Assembly: GCA_002690445.1 (NCBI GenBank) | Contig: NZER01000018.1 | Span: 2,705-11,230 of the forward strand | Reading direction: 5' to 3' | DNA from: Candidatus Pacearchaeota archaeon | Lineage (GTDB): Archaea > Nanoarchaeota > Nanoarchaeia > Pacearchaeales > GW2011-AR1 | DNA: 8,526 nucleotides | Shown here: in pieces, positions 1 through 6,822 of the stretch | Layout: every line of letters begins with the position of its first letter | How positions within the stretch are numbered: the first letter of the stretch is position 1 | Translations under genes and position numbers: made by a program | The notes under the pieces: generated by a model | Told to the model about the DNA's origin: nothing | The model's database searches: none | What the model saw: the letters and a program-made list of their open reading frames with translations, nothing else

Positions 1-1353
1 AATACACAGAGAATGGCACTTATTGAGGAGTTTGGATTCAGACCCTTTATGAGAGCATGGTCAGATATGAATGATAGAAAGTTTATAGGTAGTGAATTAG
101 AAACTGCTGTTAAGAAAACAGGTGTACTTGACCTTATCAATTGGTTCTCTGATATGATGATAGGAGAGGAGAGAGGTACTAATCCTGAGTTTATTAAACA
201 CAAAATTAAACCTAATTTAGCTTGGGCAGAAGTTCAAATGGCTAAGAGTAAGTTTATAAGACAGAAGACAAGCGTCTTTGATAATATGTTGAAGGAAATA
301 GCTGGGTTTGGACAGGTCCAGATAAAACATATAAAAAAGATGAAAGAGTACACAGCAGAAGAAGAAAAACTTGAGCTAAAAAAGAAGAGAGGACATCTCT
401 GGGATGTAATGCAAGCAAGAGAATTAAATATAATGAAGAAGAGATTAAAACTTTTAAACAGAGGTCTTACTCATGAAGAAATAAATAAGCTTGCTACATA
501 TAAGTTAAGATACATGAAAGTTCTTGGAGATACTGATAGTAGATGGACTACATTCAGCGGAGGTGAAAAGGACATGAGAACACAAGCCGCTATTATTGGA
601 TTCTATGTAGCTGAAGATATGGGGTTACTTGACCCTGAAGAAGAAGTTGGTATTCCAAAGTATGAACAGCAGGCTGCTATCAACATGGCAAGGACATCTG
701 TTTATAATACTATGTTTGGTATGTCAATACAATGGTTGCCTGAAATGTTTGGAGGAATAGGTAAACAATTATTTCAGTACAAACCATATACATATCATGA
801 AATGATAAGAGAAGCAAGAGTTGTTGAAACATTTTTAGCTGGTAATACTAGTGCAATCGGAGGATTTAGAAGGATAGCAAGTGCGTTCTTTCAACAGTAT
901 GGAGGAAAGGGTACTAAATATGGAGACCCTAAAACTGATGAGTTTGCACGAAGAGCTGTAAGGTTCTTTGAAGGAAGAGTTCCAATGACTATATTTATGA
1001 ATCTCATGACGTGGAATCCAGCATTTGCTTCTGCTAAAGGCATCCTTAATATTTTTGGTAGAAAGGTTATTCCAGGTCTTCCAGCAAGAATGACAAGGTC
1101 TTACTCCAGTCCTTGGGTTAATATTGCTATGAAACTTATTATGACTGGTATGTATGGGTTAGGAATATCTAAGAGATATAGATTAAAAAAACACGAAAGA
1201 TGGTGGGATGATATGGTATACATATTTCTCCCACCAATGTTTTCGTGGATGTTACAGTTACATAAAGGTAAACGTAACCTCAAGCCATGGGTGCCAATGT
1301 ATGATGAACTTATTGACCCCGCTGTTGAGATTTACGATAGTTACCTAGATTAA
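1..1353 (+). CDS. C-terminal part of a large phage protein, probably virion-associated polyvalent-type protein (5' partial)
   Basis: The frame is open from the window edge (N-T-Q-R precede the first ATG at 13) and that ATG has no Shine-Dalgarno sequence, so it is probably internal and the gene starts upstream. The visible 450 residues, counted from the ATG, contain a charged, helical, Lys/Glu-rich stretch at about 100-170, a segment rich in aromatic and small residues at about 222-275 (including GKQLFQYKP), and hydrophobic segments near 324-340, 367-385 and 401-416, ending in an acidic tail. No enzymatic motif is visible. The mix of helical rods with a 'fragment of a giant protein' look, and its position on the strand opposite the replication operon, resembles the C-terminal regions of very long phage virion or polyvalent proteins that are packaged or ejected with the DNA. 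That assignment is inference from general character, not from a diagnostic motif. It converges with, and overlaps, the last small minus-strand gene. Confidence 0.75.
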   Translation, partial: NTQRMALIEEFGFRPFMRAWSDMNDRKFIGSELETAVKKTGVLDLINWFSDMMIGEERGTNPEFIKHKIKPNLAWAEVQMAKSKFIRQKTSVFDNMLKEIAGFGQVQIKHIKKMKEYTAEEEKLELKKKRGHLWDVMQARELNIMKKRLKLLNRGLTHEEINKLATYKLRYMKVLGDTDSRWTTFSGGEKDMRTQAAIIGFYVAEDMGLLDPEEEVGIPKYEQQAAINMARTSVYNTMFGMSIQWLPEMFGGIGKQLFQYKPYTYHEMIREARVVETFLAGNTSAIGGFRRIASAFFQQYGGKGTKYGDPKTDEFARRAVRFFEGRVPMTIFMNLMTWNPAFASAKGILNIFGRKVIPGLPARMTRSYSSPWVNIAMKLIMTGMYGLGISKRYRLKKHERWWDDMVYIFLPPMFSWMLQLHKGKRNLKPWVPMYDELIDPAVEIYDSYLD

Positions 1354-1459
1354 ATATAACTATTTTTAACTGAGATATCATTTTATCAAGTATTGTCATT
1401 GTTTCTCTGATTAATTTATCATCCTGTTTCTCTATGTGGTCTTTAGTTATTCTCTTCAT
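1310..1459 (-). CDS. Hypothetical 49-residue protein, last gene of the minus-strand operon
   Basis: A short frame starting MKRITKDHIEKQ and ending KSQQRGQ. Its ATG overlaps the TGA stop of the preceding 69-codon gene as ATGA, the same coupling used at several other junctions of this operon. A purine-rich GGGG lies just upstream, with a GGAG 10 nt upstream. The protein is highly charged and is predicted by eye to be helical, with a heptad-like spacing of Ile, Leu and Met over residues 16-36 (possible short coiled coil). No family is recognised. Its last 44 bases are antisense to the 3' end of the + strand gene. The coupled start is the main reason to believe it; length and lack of homology keep confidence moderate. 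Confidence 0.5.
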   Translation of the reverse strand: MKRITKDHIEKQDDKLIRETMTILDKMISQLKIVIFNLGNYRKSQQRGQ

Positions 1460-1665
1460 AATGCCCCAGCTCCAAATTTAATGTATGCTTTATATATTCC
1501 TAGGCTTATTACAAAACAACTATAAGATATGTCTAGTCTTAGCGTCATAAATAATAGATAAAAATCAAATACATTCTGAATTTCACTTCCTGTTAATACT
1601 GTATGCTTAAATCCAAGTAGATTATTACCAATATGTTTTATGTCGTCAATCTTGATTTCTGTCAT
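1456..1665 (-). CDS. Hypothetical 69-residue protein downstream of the RuvC-like gene
   Basis: The start at 1665 lies inside the end of the RuvC-like gene (20-nt overlap) and has a good GGAG 5 nt upstream (1671-1674), which supports translation. The protein has a polar N-terminus (MTEIKIDDIKHIG) and a largely hydrophobic, aromatic stretch at about 33-62 interrupted by Arg43 and Asp45, so it is either a weak membrane segment or a buried amphipathic helix. No family is recognised. A small protein with one hydrophobic stretch at an operon end can be a holin-like or membrane-associated protein, but nothing here shows that. The stop overlaps the start of the next mini-gene (ATGA). Confidence 0.6.
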   Translation of the reverse strand: MTEIKIDDIKHIGNNLLGFKHTVLTGSEIQNVFDFYLLFMTLRLDISYSCFVISLGIYKAYIKFGAGAL

Positions 1666-2095
1666 TTTTACTCCACATTGCTATACAAATAGCATCACTT
1701 GTTTTCAGAGTAGCTTTTGGATACCAGTCTTTAGCAATCTCTTTTAGTTCTCGTTTTCTTATTACTTTCTCTTTGCTGAGTGGTTGGTACAATGTCATCC
1801 ACTTTTGGGGAGAAACTTTATTATATGATATTCTAAATGATTCTAATATTCCAAGCCATATTCCATAGTTAGTTCCGAATTTAAATGCTGAGCTTGCTGT
1901 ATCTGTTGGAAATGCGTGTACATATTCTATTGTTGCCATAAGTTCTTCGTTTTCTATGTATGCATAATTAGAACATCCTTTTATTATGTCTGCCATTTCT
2001 CTTATAGTTTCTGGACAACTATGTACTTTCATATTTCCTTCTTCATTTATGCTGGCTACTCCTCCGCTTTTACCTGGGTCAATTCCTATTATCAT
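1646..2095 (-). CDS. RuvC-like Holliday junction resolvase / RNase H-fold nuclease
   Basis: The protein opens with MIIGIDPGKSGG, the typical RuvC first strand with catalytic Asp6. The centre reads TIEYVHAFPTDTASSAFKFG (53-74), matching the phage RuvC pattern IEKV-hA-P-x-(G)-x-x-SSxFxFG with Glu57 as the second acid, followed by KVSPQKW (93-99) and KTSDAICIAMW (131-141), with Asp134 as the C-terminal acid. These enzymes cut four-way or branched DNA and so resolve recombination intermediates or trim branched phage DNA before packaging. At 149 residues it is slightly shorter than bacterial RuvC (about 170). Where cellular RuvC has D-x-x-D, this protein has Lys131 three residues before Asp134, so one of the four metal-binding acids seems to be replaced. 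The start overlaps the upstream stop as ATGA, with AGGAG about 11 nt upstream. Assignment to the fold is firm; the precise substrate is not. Confidence 0.85.
   Translation of the reverse strand: MIIGIDPGKSGGVASINEEGNMKVHSCPETIREMADIIKGCSNYAYIENEELMATIEYVHAFPTDTASSAFKFGTNYGIWLGILESFRISYNKVSPQKWMTLYQPLSKEKVIRKRELKEIAKDWYPKATLKTSDAICIAMWSKNDRNQD
1671..1674 (-). promoter_or_regulatory. Ribosome binding site for the 69-codon gene
   Basis: GGAG on the minus strand 5 nt before the ATG at 1665, lying inside the RuvC-like coding frame. It is the main evidence that this small overlapping frame is translated. Confidence 0.6.
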
Positions 2096-2328
2096 CTTTT
2101 GTTAAACTCCTTTCTGGGAAATGTGTTATTTTTTGAGACCACTTGGGCATTGTAAGCAATTCTAAGCTGTTTTACTAATTTCTTGAGCTGTTGATTACTG
2201 GCATTAACTAAATATATGTTTTTTCCTATAACCTTATTCTTTATATCTATACAAACGTTAATTCCAAGTACTGATTGTGCTATTGCGTATCTACCAATTA
2301 AGTCCCATTTTAGGGATTCTGAATCCAT
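2092..2328 (-). CDS. Hypothetical 78-residue protein between helicase and RuvC-like genes
   Basis: A small frame overlapping the helicase end by 19 nt and joined to the RuvC-like gene by an ATGA overlap. Its ribosome binding site is weak (GAG close to the ATG), so it probably depends on reinitiation from the helicase gene. The N-terminal half (about 5-42) looks like alternating beta strands (RYAIAQSVLGINVCIDI, then KNIYLVNA). The C-terminal half is basic and helical (QQLKKLVKQLRIAYNAQ) and ends in a Lys/Arg-rich tail. No family is recognised. Context suggests a small replication or recombination accessory protein, but this is only inference. Confidence 0.65.
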   Translation of the reverse strand: MDSESLKWDLIGRYAIAQSVLGINVCIDIKNKVIGKNIYLVNASNQQLKKLVKQLRIAYNAQVVSKNNTFPRKEFNKR

Positions 2329-3653
2329 TCTTCTCGTCTGCCTTTAATTGTCGGTATGTCTTTAAAAGCATCTTGATGGTCAAAATAGAATTTACATCTA
2401 TCACCATTGAATCCTAAAAGATAAGAACCTATTCTACCATATCGTGTTTTTGCTGATATTATTTCTACTTCATATGGACTATTCTCGTCATTGAAATTAT
2501 ATGGATAAAATATGAACATAGCTGTTTCTGCTGTTTGCTCTATTACACCACTTTCAGAATAATCACTCATTCTAGGTCTGGGGTCTTGTCTTCTTTCGAT
2601 GTCTCTATTTAATTGAGATACTAATACGGCGCTTGAATTACACTTTTTACATACCCATTTATATTCATGCATTATTCTTTCTAATTGAAATCTTCTCTCT
2701 AAATTATCTGGCATTGTTATTAATTGAATATAGTCATCAAGGATTACATCTGGTTTATATCTATTTATTTCAATCATAGCTTCATCAAGAGTTCTTACAT
2801 CATCAAACATTAATAATTTAGAATACTTTTTTCTAATAATTTCTGATGTTCTATCAAATTCATCTTCTGCTTCTTTTGTTAGTTTTCCTCTACGAACTGA
2901 ATCATATGACATTCCATTGCTTTCCATAACTATAAGCTTTTTCATTGTTTCAGCATTAGACATCTCTCTGTTAAATAACATTACTTTATAATCTTGTTCA
3001 ATTAAACATCTTATTACGTTTACTATTAGTGTTGTTTTACCATGACCAGGTCTTCCACCTAATACAGTTACCTCTTTTCTTGTCATTCCACCAGCTGGAG
3101 CATCCAGACAGAACAATCCAAAGGGAATGATGTTAGTACCAGTCTTTACATATTTAGATGCTTCATCTATTACGATGTTTATATCACGTTTTTTAGATGG
3201 TTGGATGGAACGAAGCTCCTCTACAAGACGACTATGCTTCTCAAGCATTGCATGAGTCTTCTTATTGTCATTGAAGCTAGTACTATATAGTTTTTGGGCT
3301 GACCTAGCAGTTTGTCTTTGTATATATTTTTCCCAGACTATTCTTGCGTATGCTTCTACATTAGCTGTTGTTGGTATTTCGTCTATTAGTGATGTTATAA
3401 AGTATGCTAGTTTTGATTCTGGAAATTTCTCTTTTACTTTAGCACAAACTGTAACTGTATCTATAGGCTCTCTTTCCTGAAATAATTCACATATTGTTTG
3501 CCATATTCTTTTAGTGTCTTTATAGTAAAATGCTTCATCTTCTCTAATCCATGCTGATACTTTTTCATATATAGGTTCACCTTCAAGTATTAAGCAGCCA
3601 AGGACTGCTTCTTCTGCCTCTTTATTTGATGGAGGCAATTTGTACTCTGCCAT
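2310..3653 (-). CDS. dnaB: DnaB-family replicative DNA helicase
   Basis: Ring helicase that unwinds DNA ahead of the phage replication fork and normally recruits primase. The N-terminal domain begins with the DnaB-like PPSNKEAEEAVLGCLI (7-22). The RecA-like domain carries Walker A GRPGHGKTT (200-208, Lys206), an H1a-type FNREMS (227-232; usual form FSLEMS) with Glu230, a Walker B region VILDDYIQLI (303-312), motif H3 LVSQLNRDIERR (344-355), SGVIEQTAETAMFIF (368-382; usual form SGSIEQDADVVMFI) and an arginine-finger region AKTRYGRIGSY (401-411). Its 447 residues match the usual length of the family (about 450). The start is supported by AAAGG 7 nt upstream and follows the phosphoesterase gene by 12 nt. 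No separate primase or polymerase lies in the window, so those functions are elsewhere or host-supplied. Confidence 0.95.
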   Translation of the reverse strand: MAEYKLPPSNKEAEEAVLGCLILEGEPIYEKVSAWIREDEAFYYKDTKRIWQTICELFQEREPIDTVTVCAKVKEKFPESKLAYFITSLIDEIPTTANVEAYARIVWEKYIQRQTARSAQKLYSTSFNDNKKTHAMLEKHSRLVEELRSIQPSKKRDINIVIDEASKYVKTGTNIIPFGLFCLDAPAGGMTRKEVTVLGGRPGHGKTTLIVNVIRCLIEQDYKVMLFNREMSNAETMKKLIVMESNGMSYDSVRRGKLTKEAEDEFDRTSEIIRKKYSKLLMFDDVRTLDEAMIEINRYKPDVILDDYIQLITMPDNLERRFQLERIMHEYKWVCKKCNSSAVLVSQLNRDIERRQDPRPRMSDYSESGVIEQTAETAMFIFYPYNFNDENSPYEVEIISAKTRYGRIGSYLLGFNGDRCKFYFDHQDAFKDIPTIKGRREEWIQNP

Positions 3654-3660
3654 TGTATTT

Positions 3661-3665
3661 CCTTT
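3661..3665 (-). promoter_or_regulatory. Ribosome binding site of the helicase gene
   Basis: AAAGG on the minus strand, 7 nt before the helicase ATG. It lies in or beside the only gap longer than 1 nt in the minus-strand operon (12 nt), so the helicase may be translated more independently than its neighbours. Confidence 0.6.
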
Positions 3666-4670
3666 CTAAGCATAAAATGGATGCCAAGTTCCTGTTGTTT
3701 TTGCTACTCCGTTCTCGTTGACATATACGTCAACTATCCAAAATCCTGTATGAGATGATAATCTTTTACCTCTCATCCACGCCGTCTGTCTTTGTAATGC
3801 TCCTGCACTGTAACAATGTATATGTCTGTCAAATAAATACATAGATTTATGCACATGACCGAACATCATTACATTTGGCTTTTGACCTCCAGTTAAGCTT
3901 TCTACGATTTTTTGTATTCTGTATGATACTGCATAGCTACTGCCATCTTCTCCATGCCATAATCTTATATTAGCTGAATCTCCTAATGCTATATTCCCTT
4001 CATCATGTCCTAAGAATGTTGCATCCTTAAGATTGTCACATATATCTGGAACTATTCTTGCTCCGTTTGATTTAATAAACCATCTGTCATGATTACCATC
4101 TATTACATATAAAGGAGCAGGGCAATTGCTCATATATTTGATAGCTACTTTCTTTTGTTCGTGATATCCTAAATGAGAAAGTTCATATATATGTCCTGCT
4201 CTGTTAGACATTCCTTCACATAAATCTCCTACTTGACATACAATATCAACTTTCTCTTTTTCAAATTCTTTAAATGCTTTATTTACAAGACCATATAGAC
4301 AATATTTACTACCAAAATGAATATCTCCCATCAATCCTATTCTAGTTCTTTCTCCTTTAAGATTAACTACTGGTATTTTAGATTGACCTGGTATAATTCT
4401 AGCACCAGCTGCGATTGCTTTAAGCTCTTTATCACTATATAATTCGCCTATTTGTTTTAATACTGATGATTGACTCACATCTATACCGTGTTGCTTGGCC
4501 CTTCTCACTTCTCTTTTTACTGTAGACTCTTTAACACTTAAATCATGGCATGTTTGTTCCATTCCATGTGACATAAAATATGCGGCAATTTCTATTGACC
4601 TATTTTTACATCTATCTTTTCTAAATGATTCTGTAGGTATTTCACTTTTTGAATCTTTTTCTTTATTCAT
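3666..4670 (-). CDS. Calcineurin-like metallophosphoesterase with N-terminal helix-turn-helix
   Basis: The catalytic domain shows the full set of two-metal phosphoesterase motifs in order: GDIHFGS (115-121; Asp116, His118), GDLCEG (148-153; Asp149), GNHDRW (192-197; Asn193, His194), WHGEDG (238-243; His239) and GHVHK (271-275; His272, His274). This superfamily includes the nucleases Mre11/SbcD, phosphatases and cyclic-nucleotide esterases, and the motifs alone do not separate them. Before it, residues 25-62 form an HTH-like helix pair (IEIAAYFMSHGMEQTCHDL then VKESTVKREVRRAKQHG), like the sequence-reading domain of small regulators or resolvases, which suggests the enzyme is brought to DNA. 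Placement directly before the helicase supports a role on DNA, for example as a replication or repair nuclease. The ATG overlaps the methyltransferase stop (ATGA) and has GGAG 8 nt upstream. Confidence 0.88.
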   Translation of the reverse strand: MNKEKDSKSEIPTESFRKDRCKNRSIEIAAYFMSHGMEQTCHDLSVKESTVKREVRRAKQHGIDVSQSSVLKQIGELYSDKELKAIAAGARIIPGQSKIPVVNLKGERTRIGLMGDIHFGSKYCLYGLVNKAFKEFEKEKVDIVCQVGDLCEGMSNRAGHIYELSHLGYHEQKKVAIKYMSNCPAPLYVIDGNHDRWFIKSNGARIVPDICDNLKDATFLGHDEGNIALGDSANIRLWHGEDGSSYAVSYRIQKIVESLTGGQKPNVMMFGHVHKSMYLFDRHIHCYSAGALQRQTAWMRGKRLSSHTGFWIVDVYVNENGVAKTTGTWHPFYA

Positions 4671-5503
4671 GAAAATAGCTCCTCTTGTACTTTAATTTTA
4701 TAATTAGTAATTACTAATTCAGATTTAACCTTCCCTCTATGTTCTGGATTTGCTCCCATATATTTAGTATCTACTGTGCTTAAATAGAAATCTTTATAGA
4801 ATTCACGTATCTCTGGTTTGTCATCATAACTTATTAGAAATTTACCACCTCCATCGTTGATTATATTGCAGACATTTGCTAGTTGGTTATGTTTTTCATA
4901 GTTGAAATTATTTCTGTAATACTTCTTCTTTTCTGCTACTACATATGGCGGGTCAAAATAAAATAGGTCTTTCTCTCTTATAGGAGAATACCTCTCAACA
5001 AGTTTGACAAAGTCTAGATTTTCTATTGTTGCTCTGTTCAATTTATTTTTTGAAAGCCTAAGTTCATCAATTATTGAAGTCCCCCAATAAGTATCTTTAG
5101 AGAATGTTCCTAATGGTACGTTATTGAATGAATTTCTAATGATATAGAAATAGTGTGCTGCTTTTTTATAGTCGGGGATTTTATATGGTGGTCTCTTTTT
5201 AAATTCCTTTTTATACAGCTCATGTAATTCTCTGCTTCTTGGCAACCAAGATACATATTCTATAAATTTATCGTATTCCTCGGCTATCGAAATATACAAA
5301 TTAATGAGGTCATTATCAATGTCATTTAATACATTCCACGAAGCTAGACCTTTACGAAAGAACATTGAGCCTCCTCCAAAGAATGGTTCAAAGTATCTAA
5401 CGTGAGGGGGAAGCATAGGAACAAGTTTTCTGCTTAATTCGTACTTCCCCCCATAATATGGTATTACTACTGGACAGTCTAACTTAGAGTTATATACAGG
5501 CAT
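4667..5503 (-). CDS. D12-class DNA adenine-N6 methyltransferase (Dam-like)
   Basis: Transfers a methyl group from S-adenosylmethionine to adenine N6 in a short DNA site. Motifs of the D12 family are all present: an N-terminal PYYGGKYELSRKLVPMLPPH (15-34), the AdoMet-binding FEPFFGGGSMFF (38-49), NDIDNDLINLY (60-70), the RNSFNN block (123-128), the catalytic DPPY (184-187, preceded by FYF), GGKFLISYDD (219-228) and a late SELVITNY (261-268). Its 278 residues fit Dam and DpnM-type enzymes. Family members recognise GATC, GATATC or other sites, and the target cannot be read from these motifs. No restriction enzyme gene is next to it, so it acts as an orphan, probably for anti-restriction or for marking phage DNA. 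Its ATG overlaps the stop of the DUF932 gene (TAATG) with no strong ribosome binding site, implying coupled translation with DUF932. Confidence 0.93.
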   Translation of the reverse strand: MPVYNSKLDCPVVIPYYGGKYELSRKLVPMLPPHVRYFEPFFGGGSMFFRKGLASWNVLNDIDNDLINLYISIAEEYDKFIEYVSWLPRSRELHELYKKEFKKRPPYKIPDYKKAAHYFYIIRNSFNNVPLGTFSKDTYWGTSIIDELRLSKNKLNRATIENLDFVKLVERYSPIREKDLFYFDPPYVVAEKKKYYRNNFNYEKHNQLANVCNIINDGGGKFLISYDDKPEIREFYKDFYLSTVDTKYMGANPEHRGKVKSELVITNYKIKVQEELFS

Positions 5504-6258
5504 TATGCTTTCGCTACTGATTTAGCTAACCTATGTATCTCTGGATATATCTTATTTTCTATTTTATGGGTAGCTTCTCTGCTTCTACTCATGCTATGTG
5601 TTGATATCCATGTAGCTGCATTTAACAAATCCCAATATGTTTCGGGTGGTTTGGCTATAATATGTTGAACTAACGTCTCCATAACAGTACCAGGAAACAT
5701 TTTAACTAGGTTTTCTATATGTTTCTTTCTTATCTTTGTACTGACAAGCATTGGGAACTCTTGAGTGAAAACTTTATTAGTTGTTCTTATTGTATTTTCA
5801 ACAAGCTCCTCAAAGTTTCCAGTATTTCCAACTATATGTCTGATTCCATTTCTGCTTAATATATGACCTATTACTAGTCCATTTGTACATACTAGTCTGA
5901 ATGCTCCTGCCATTGCTGATGCTTCTGTACTCCCATCATAACTATTTCTTATAATAATCTCGGGATTAACAAAATCTCCCTTTCCTATTTCTACTTTAGT
6001 TTCTGGGAATCTCCATTTCCATGTTGTTCTGGCTCCATTTGAAAATGACTGAGCTTCTACTAATTCGCATTTATTCTTTTCTAATACAGGCAATGCTTTG
6101 TTATATACATCCTGATTATTTATTAATTTATATGAATTTGAGACACAGCTAAGTACATCACCAGTATCCTCTCTTACTATGAATTTATGTCCACTTTCTG
6201 TTACTTTATATCCAATTGCTGGTACTTCTTTTACTGGAAATAATGTTTCTTCTATCAT
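5503..6258 (-). CDS. DUF932 family phage/plasmid protein
   Basis: Recognised from the family's conserved blocks: CVSNSYKLINNQDVY (38-52), FVNPEIIIRNSYDGS (96-110), FRLVCTNGLVIG (120-131) and the C-terminal TYWDLLNAATWISTHSMSRSR (207-227 region). The family (also described as 'phage/plasmid-like protein') is widespread on phages, plasmids and other mobile elements, and has no established biochemical activity. The protein is compact (251 residues; relatives are often longer). The start overlaps the upstream stop as ATGA, with AAGGA about 9 nt before it, and the end is fused by a TAATG overlap to the adenine methyltransferase gene, so the two are made in step. A role in DNA handling or anti-defence is plausible from company, not from sequence. 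Confidence 0.85.
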   Translation of the reverse strand: MIEETLFPVKEVPAIGYKVTESGHKFIVREDTGDVLSCVSNSYKLINNQDVYNKALPVLEKNKCELVEAQSFSNGARTTWKWRFPETKVEIGKGDFVNPEIIIRNSYDGSTEASAMAGAFRLVCTNGLVIGHILSRNGIRHIVGNTGNFEELVENTIRTTNKVFTQEFPMLVSTKIRKKHIENLVKMFPGTVMETLVQHIIAKPPETYWDLLNAATWISTHSMSRSREATHKIENKIYPEIHRLAKSVAKA

Positions 6259-6671
6259 TGACTTGTTTCCTTTCTGTTTCTGATTGATGGCGGTCTTCCT
6301 ATTGAACTATATTCATTTTTAAGCCGCTGTTTACGATTAGTCTTCTCATTCAACATTATATATTTTAAATAAGAAAACCCTCTTGTTTTATTTAAATGAC
6401 CATCTAATATAAATCTATTTATTCCCCATAATACTATGTCATCCTCTATTTTGCTTATTGCTTGTAAGAACATGAAATATCTATGTTGTGAATTATCTGA
6501 TGGTACTTTAGTCTGTATGCTATTGGTTATCATTCTTAGTCTTTTTCTTGTATTGGGTGACCTTTCAGTAAGCAATTCTCTTATTTCCTTGCCTGGAACA
6601 TAACTCTTACCAAAGTAATATCCGCATGCAGGGCATTTAACTGCTTTCTGTTTCATCTTTATTCTTTCCAT
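6255..6671 (-). CDS. Hypothetical protein with CPACG zinc knuckle, possible replication accessory factor
   Basis: The N-terminus holds one CPACG half-knuckle (residues 13-17 in the longer form). No second Cys or His pair follows, so either zinc is shared between subunits or the motif is a relic. The rest is basic and helical: RELLTERSPNTRKRLRMITNSI, then ISKIEDDIVLWGINRFILDG and GFSYLKYIMLNEKTNRKQRLK, ending in a Lys/Arg/Pro-rich tail. The 'helix, short loop, Gly-Phe-x-Tyr-Leu-x-x-Ile' ending vaguely recalls the C-terminal region of DnaD/replisome-organiser proteins, which load DnaB-type helicases; this is a weak resemblance only. Two starts are possible, at 6671 and at 6656 (MKQKAVKCPACG), neither with a strong ribosome binding site. 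The gene overlaps the preceding one by 35 or 20 nt. Confidence 0.75.
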   Translation of the reverse strand: MERIKMKQKAVKCPACGYYFGKSYVPGKEIRELLTERSPNTRKRLRMITNSIQTKVPSDNSQHRYFMFLQAISKIEDDIVLWGINRFILDGHLNKTRGFSYLKYIMLNEKTNRKQRLKNEYSSIGRPPSIRNRKETSQ

Positions 6672-6822
6672 CTACCCACTTACGCAATAACGCTATAGCA
6701 TATCTTATTACGTCACTATCACTTCTGAATGTACGTTTTCCATACTCACGTATCCAATCTTTTTGTTCATCAGAAAGAGTTAAGTGTGTCTGCTTTGTTT
6801 GTGATTTAGTCTGATTAGCCAT
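6637..6822 (-). CDS. Small ribbon-helix-helix-like DNA-binding protein
   Basis: Sixty-one residues: a polar Gln/Thr/Lys N-terminus, a short beta-like segment THLTLSDEQ (12-20), helix DWIREYGKR (22-30) and a second helix SDSDVIRYAIALLRKWV (34-50). This is the strand-helix-helix arrangement of CopG/ParD/Arc-type dimeric repressors, in which the 'S-x-S-x-V-I-R-x-A-I' helix is typical. Such proteins commonly regulate their own operon or act as small DNA-binding partners. The start is secure: GGAG 5 nt upstream and a TAATG overlap with the stop of the annealing-protein gene. No toxin partner is recognisable next to it, which argues against a toxin-antitoxin pair. Confidence 0.72.
   Translation of the reverse strand: MANQTKSQTKQTHLTLSDEQKDWIREYGKRTFRSDSDVIRYAIALLRKWVDGKNKDETESS

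Noticed and set aside
1101..1283. - strand open frame of 60 codons inside the + strand gene
   Set aside because: No coupling to the minus operon, which ends at 1310, and no ribosome binding site noticed.
1354..1456. Possible bidirectional terminator between the converging genes
   Set aside because: Only AT-rich sequence and a GATATC palindrome were seen; no stable stem followed by a T run could be supported.
1916..2155. + strand open frame rich in Tyr, Phe and Cys
   Set aside because: Antisense to the RuvC-like gene, whose family motifs are clear.
3265..3480. + strand open frame of 71 codons
   Set aside because: Lies within the helicase gene on the opposite strand; hydrophobic shadow.
4495..4695. 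+ strand open frame of 66 codons
   Set aside because: Antisense to the HTH region of the phosphoesterase gene.
6637..6822. Antitoxin of a toxin-antitoxin pair (ribbon-helix-helix protein)
   Set aside because: The adjacent CPACG protein has no toxin-like motif, and the gene is embedded in a coupled phage operon.
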